Notes under the pieces: generated by a model
What the model saw: only the letters and a program-made list of their open reading frames with translations
Database searches by the model: none
Told to the model about the DNA's origin: nothing
In this document: positions 5,901 through 7,104 of the stretch, in pieces
How the letters are laid out: the number at the start of each line of letters is the position of its first letter
Position numbering within the stretch: position 1 is the first letter of the stretch
Program-made: the position numbers and the translations under genes
Origin: Bacteroidota bacterium
GTDB taxonomy: Bacteria > Bacteroidota > Ignavibacteria > Kapaibacteriales > UBA2268
Assembly (NCBI GenBank): GCA_017428585.1
Contig: JAFRQN010000189.1
Location: 1-7,104 of the forward strand
Direction: 5' to 3'
Length of the DNA: 7,104 bases

Positions 5901-7104
5901 ATTATGATCCAGATGGATATAAAACAATATATCCACCACTCAAAGAGAAAGTCTATACAGTTGGTGTAGATGTAGGTGCAGATTTTGAAAACTTATCATT
6001 ATTAGCATTAGATTTTACAGAATTAGGAGCTAAACAAGATATAACAATACAAATATTGACAGATGTATCAGATACAGCAGTAGCATATTTTGGAACAAAT
6101 TACTTTGGAGATTATAATGTTACAATAGTTCCAGGCGATGATGTAGAAAGTGTTACATTGTCAGCAGGCAAGAAAGTTGAAGAACCATATATTAGTTTAT
6201 ATAGATGCAACAACTTCTCAATTCAGGGCGATGGACGTTTAGCAATAACAGCATCTAAAGGAGTAATCAATGTAGAACATTCAGATAACTTCTCAGTAGA
6301 TGGAACAGAAATAAGATCTGCTTCAGTAGATGCAAAAGATGCTCAAGGTATTGTTACAACAACAAGCAATGGCATAACACTTACAAACAATAATATAAGT
6401 TCATGCTTTAATGGAATTAATATAACAGAAGCAGAAAAAGTTGCAATAAGCGGCAATATCATTGGAGCGGCAACAGATACAAAAGCATGCAGCCATGGTA
6501 TAGCAATGACAGATGTATCCAATGCAGATATAGACAATAATAAATTCTTAAACATCTATGGTTCAGATGAATCAGTAGGTCTATATTTGGCAAATGCAGA
6601 AGATATAAGAATAATAAACAACACAATAAATGGTATGGGGTCCAAGACTGGCGATATCATAGGTATTTTATTTGATAATGCCAATAAAGTAGATATATAT
6701 CATAATACTGTATATATTTATCCAAAGAGTACATCAACAGAATATTCAAATTCAGCTATTTTATATAATTTGACAGAATCAAAGAATATAAATTTATGCA
6801 ATAATATATTATACAGCAATTTGCTATCTGGAGAAATAGATGCGGTAATGTACACAGCCAATACAATAATATCTAATCCATTTAATTTGTTAGGCGGCAA
6901 CATCTATTATTCAGCAAAAGCCTTTGCAATGGATGCCAATGCATCAAAATATAATTTTGGAGATTGGAAACAAGTTGTAAGTATATTAGGCGAAGGCAGA
7001 AATGAAACAAATTCATATTGGTATGAAGATATAGATGAAACAGGCGCGCATGTATTCAAATTAATATCCACTGAAGATTGTCATTTAGATGGACCATCAA
7101 TAAG
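2933..7104 (+). CDS. Giant secreted multidomain surface protein, N-terminal 1390 residues (3' end outside window)
   Basis: The frame opens at GTG with a GGAG ribosome binding site and stays open to the window edge. Residues 1-26 are a signal peptide (basic MRKR, hydrophobic core, ANA then Gln27 as a likely signal peptidase I site), so the protein is exported. Residues 31-841 hold four Tyr/Ser/Asn-rich beta modules in A-B-A-B order, carrying recurring strands such as TYYPYY, IYMK/IYLK, PF-x-YDG and YRPFVVIN. Residues 854-988 resemble the domain found N-terminal to BNR-repeat neuraminidases, with the landmarks YYTVENKFST and VYFWLAYDL. From about 1004 a right-handed beta-helix begins, with NosD/PbH1-like coils (GITLTNNNI, NGINI, VAISGNIIG, VGLYLANA, IRIINNTING, VDIYHNTVYIY). 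No catalytic residues of a sialidase or other hydrolase were recognised. Similar modules occur in secreted, often type IX-exported, FCB proteins, but the C-terminal sorting domain that would prove this is not in view. Probable adhesin or glycan-binding surface protein; binding partner unknown. It has its own promoter and is separated from the kinase gene by 860 bases. Confidence 0.88.
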   Translation, partial: MRKRLINLVVFFLFFSLASIFEAANAQEITIGVPYTSCTYYPYYYQNSYSEFILHKGVLGSEPITIERLSFLVYSFSRGNMHSMGDVSIYMKLTSDSLVVASTTYNLNDYQLVYEPNPLEIRGYYGDWLDYNLDSEFEYDGQHNISVIIHHQSPTARSSSYYNYSADYVYYGFGNVTRYGYNSSSMTANPTTSYTAQYRPFVVINRDDMKSPKWEAQSYDDHALAYRYNENYRSGSGNNLYMYYNYGAYECQYGAAMLGNQPRTINKLRFYVMYRNGSIGYDSQRFKIFLKNDVPSCLAYGASCNQSVDTSDYTKVFDGSYKINQTYGNFWQEIELDEPFYYDGSSNLYMLFVTNTGSYVYNYNYYFTFYNPSYSGRYTYGTYYPNWQYGTNYFPICDFVGPVDKSASKIAKVEDEIIPKHTYLTSSNYTYFPYYSSRYSATEFVIHKQDLDNKAQLLKNMAFLKYSLGSVGGYSTGKTKLPNVTIYLKNTEDSTITTSYSATGTLRNGSRYNVGGPLDTSASSGYTRVWGRRDMPIAGNYSEYYVFNFDTPFQYDGNKHLKVLITYDRGDANTLNNYNCFMTTYTGTIRGTTMRYIYNASTWPTATTNWNSASAYRPYVVFNKESYGKSPVEIAPYDNVVASDKVEIRCYDNSAITSYGSTTNLYNNTSFATTYQNKCYVSEMLYTAGELGGKPRMIDRIAFMPYSRSGSVAACKPFDLYMKNSSDRGCLYYISNTSTTYDTYIDFNGYTKVLDGYTYIPTSDSIGKWVEFKLKEPFFYDGESDLLVMYVPRATGSANSNYYNWCTYYKFSYAFRYNTSTSYQGRYNSGTAYCPMVKFGGTEVPPRHTYKSSKVVQLTGRCPEGAPDVPIVGLKVSTKKPFAPYLNMNQIIFNGKKSLNVNQIKSAKCYYTVENKFSTEHQYGDEIEVTSSNINKLVFESNQPIEAKVVYFWLAYDLNEGVPAGSEIDASVVEFTLDYEGEKATYTPDDYDPDGYKTIYPPLKEKVYTVGVDVGADFENLSLLALDFTELGAKQDITIQILTDVSDTAVAYFGTNYFGDYNVTIVPGDDVESVTLSAGKKVEEPYISLYRCNNFSIQGDGRLAITASKGVINVEHSDNFSVDGTEIRSASVDAKDAQGIVTTTSNGITLTNNNISSCFNGINITEAEKVAISGNIIGAATDTKACSHGIAMTDVSNADIDNNKFLNIYGSDESVGLYLANAEDIRIINNTINGMGSKTGDIIGILFDNANKVDIYHNTVYIYPKSTSTEYSNSAILYNLTESKNINLCNNILYSNLLSGEIDAVMYTANTIISNPFNLLGGNIYYSAKAFAMDANASKYNFGDWKQVVSILGEGRNETNSYWYEDIDETGAHVFKLISTEDCHLDGPSI
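3023..4135 (+). repeat. First A-B module pair of the surface protein (A1 residues 31-205, B1 residues 236-401)
   Basis: Module A1 contains TYYPYYYQNSYSEFILHK, then VSIYMKL, FEYDGQHNISVII and QYRPFVVINRDD as landmarks. Module B1 contains NNLYMYYNYG, GNQPRTINKLRF, FKIFLKND, YTKVFDG, ELDEPFYYDGSSNLYMLF and YFPICDFVG, and is followed by the linker IIPKHTY. A and B are related to each other: a Tyr-rich opening, an INKL/IERL-type strand, a K/M-L strand, PF-x-YDG, and a closing hydrophobic strand. The layout fits a family of beta-sandwich modules in secreted Bacteroidota proteins (family recognition from memory). Confidence 0.75.
4202..5455 (+). repeat. Second A-B module pair of the surface protein (A2 residues 424-623, B2 residues 661-841)
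   Basis: A2 matches A1: TYFPYYSSRYSATEFVIHK, VTIYLKNTEDS, FQYDGNKHLKVLI, AYRPYVVFNKES. B2 matches B1: TNLYNN, GGKPRMIDRIAF, FDLYMKNSSD, YTKVLDG, KLKEPFFYDGESDLLVMY, YCPMVKFGG, followed by VPPRHTY, the counterpart of the linker after B1. The offset between equivalent positions is about 391-438 residues, drifting through small insertions. Identity is clear only in the landmarks, so the duplication is old. Confidence 0.75.
5492..5896 (+). other. BNR_assoc_N-like domain within the surface protein (residues 854-988)
   Basis: The segment runs VVQLTG, a stretch of alternating hydrophobic strands, FNGKKSLNVNQIKSAKCYYT, then NKFSTEHQYG, a Ser-rich strand, VVYFWLAYDLNEGVPAGSEIDA and closes with ATYTP. 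This order matches the beta-sandwich domain that precedes BNR repeats in neuraminidase-like secreted proteins (Pfam BNR_assoc_N, recalled from memory). No BNR Asp-box repeats follow in the visible part; a beta-helix follows instead, so a sialidase function is not supported. Confidence 0.6.
5942..7104 (+). other. Right-handed parallel beta-helix region of the surface protein (residue 1004 onward)
   Basis: After a capping segment beginning KVYTVGVDVGADFENLS, coils recur at roughly 22-30 residues with the signature G-I-x-hydrophobic-x-x-(A/N)-x-x-(V/I)-x-I-x-x-N-x-I: around 1146-1165, 1168-1180, 1190-1205, 1216-1235 and 1244-1263. Asn ladders (TNNN, DNNK, INNT, YHNT) are typical of PbH1 repeats. 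Folds of this kind bind or process polysaccharides, but no pectate-lyase-type catalytic residues were identified. The fold is truncated by the window edge or continues beyond it. Confidence 0.65.

Noticed and set aside
3801..6903. Several minus-strand open frames of 61-80 codons opposite the large surface-protein gene, and one (1491-1673) opposite the kinase
   Set aside because: They lie antisense to well-supported coding sequence, show no recognisable domains, and are explained as shadows of the plus-strand genes.
5492..7104. Sialidase (neuraminidase) activity for the surface protein
   Set aside because: Only the accessory N-terminal-type module is seen. No Asp-box repeats or catalytic Arg/Tyr/Glu arrangement was recognised in the visible part.

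Overview
This strongly A+T-rich window reads entirely left to right. It holds the end of a nucleotide-sugar gene, a complete sensor histidine kinase gene, a long non-coding gap, and the first 1390 codons of a very large secreted surface protein that runs off the right edge. The organism looks like a low-GC member of the Bacteroidota or wider FCB group. The evidence is the style of the secreted protein (tyrosine-rich beta repeats, a module like the N-terminal BNR-neuraminidase-associated domain, then a right-handed beta-helix), a TTTG / TAnnTTTG promoter-like pair upstream of it, and a kinase start without an obvious Shine-Dalgarno. The phylum call is inference. A genus cannot be named.

Layout. 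Bases 1-611 encode the C-terminal two thirds of glucose-1-phosphate thymidylyltransferase (RmlA/RfbA), the first step of dTDP-sugar synthesis for surface polysaccharide. After 24 bases, 636-2072 encode a PhoR-like membrane histidine kinase with all catalytic boxes intact. The tight spacing and absence of a terminator suggest co-transcription with rmlA. No response regulator is visible. Bases 2073-2932 form an 860-base gap with no convincing gene. It contains a perfect 12-bp tandem repeat (2173-2196), a 13-bp perfect terminator hairpin with a T tract (2366-2402), a 22-23-base phased repeat block (2518-2606), and a candidate promoter (2783-2814). From 2933 (GTG start, GGAG ribosome binding site) a continuous reading frame runs to the window end.

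The large protein has a signal peptide, four related tyrosine-rich beta modules in an A-B-A-B order that reveals duplication of a two-module block, a BNR_assoc_N-like module, and a beta-helix whose coils continue towards the edge. It is most likely an exported adhesin or polysaccharide-interacting surface protein. Its C-terminus, where a sorting domain would be, lies outside the window. I saw no tRNA, rRNA, CRISPR array, insertion sequence, or defence or toxin-antitoxin genes. The strongest unexplained items are the A-B-A-B surface protein and the phased repeats upstream of it.
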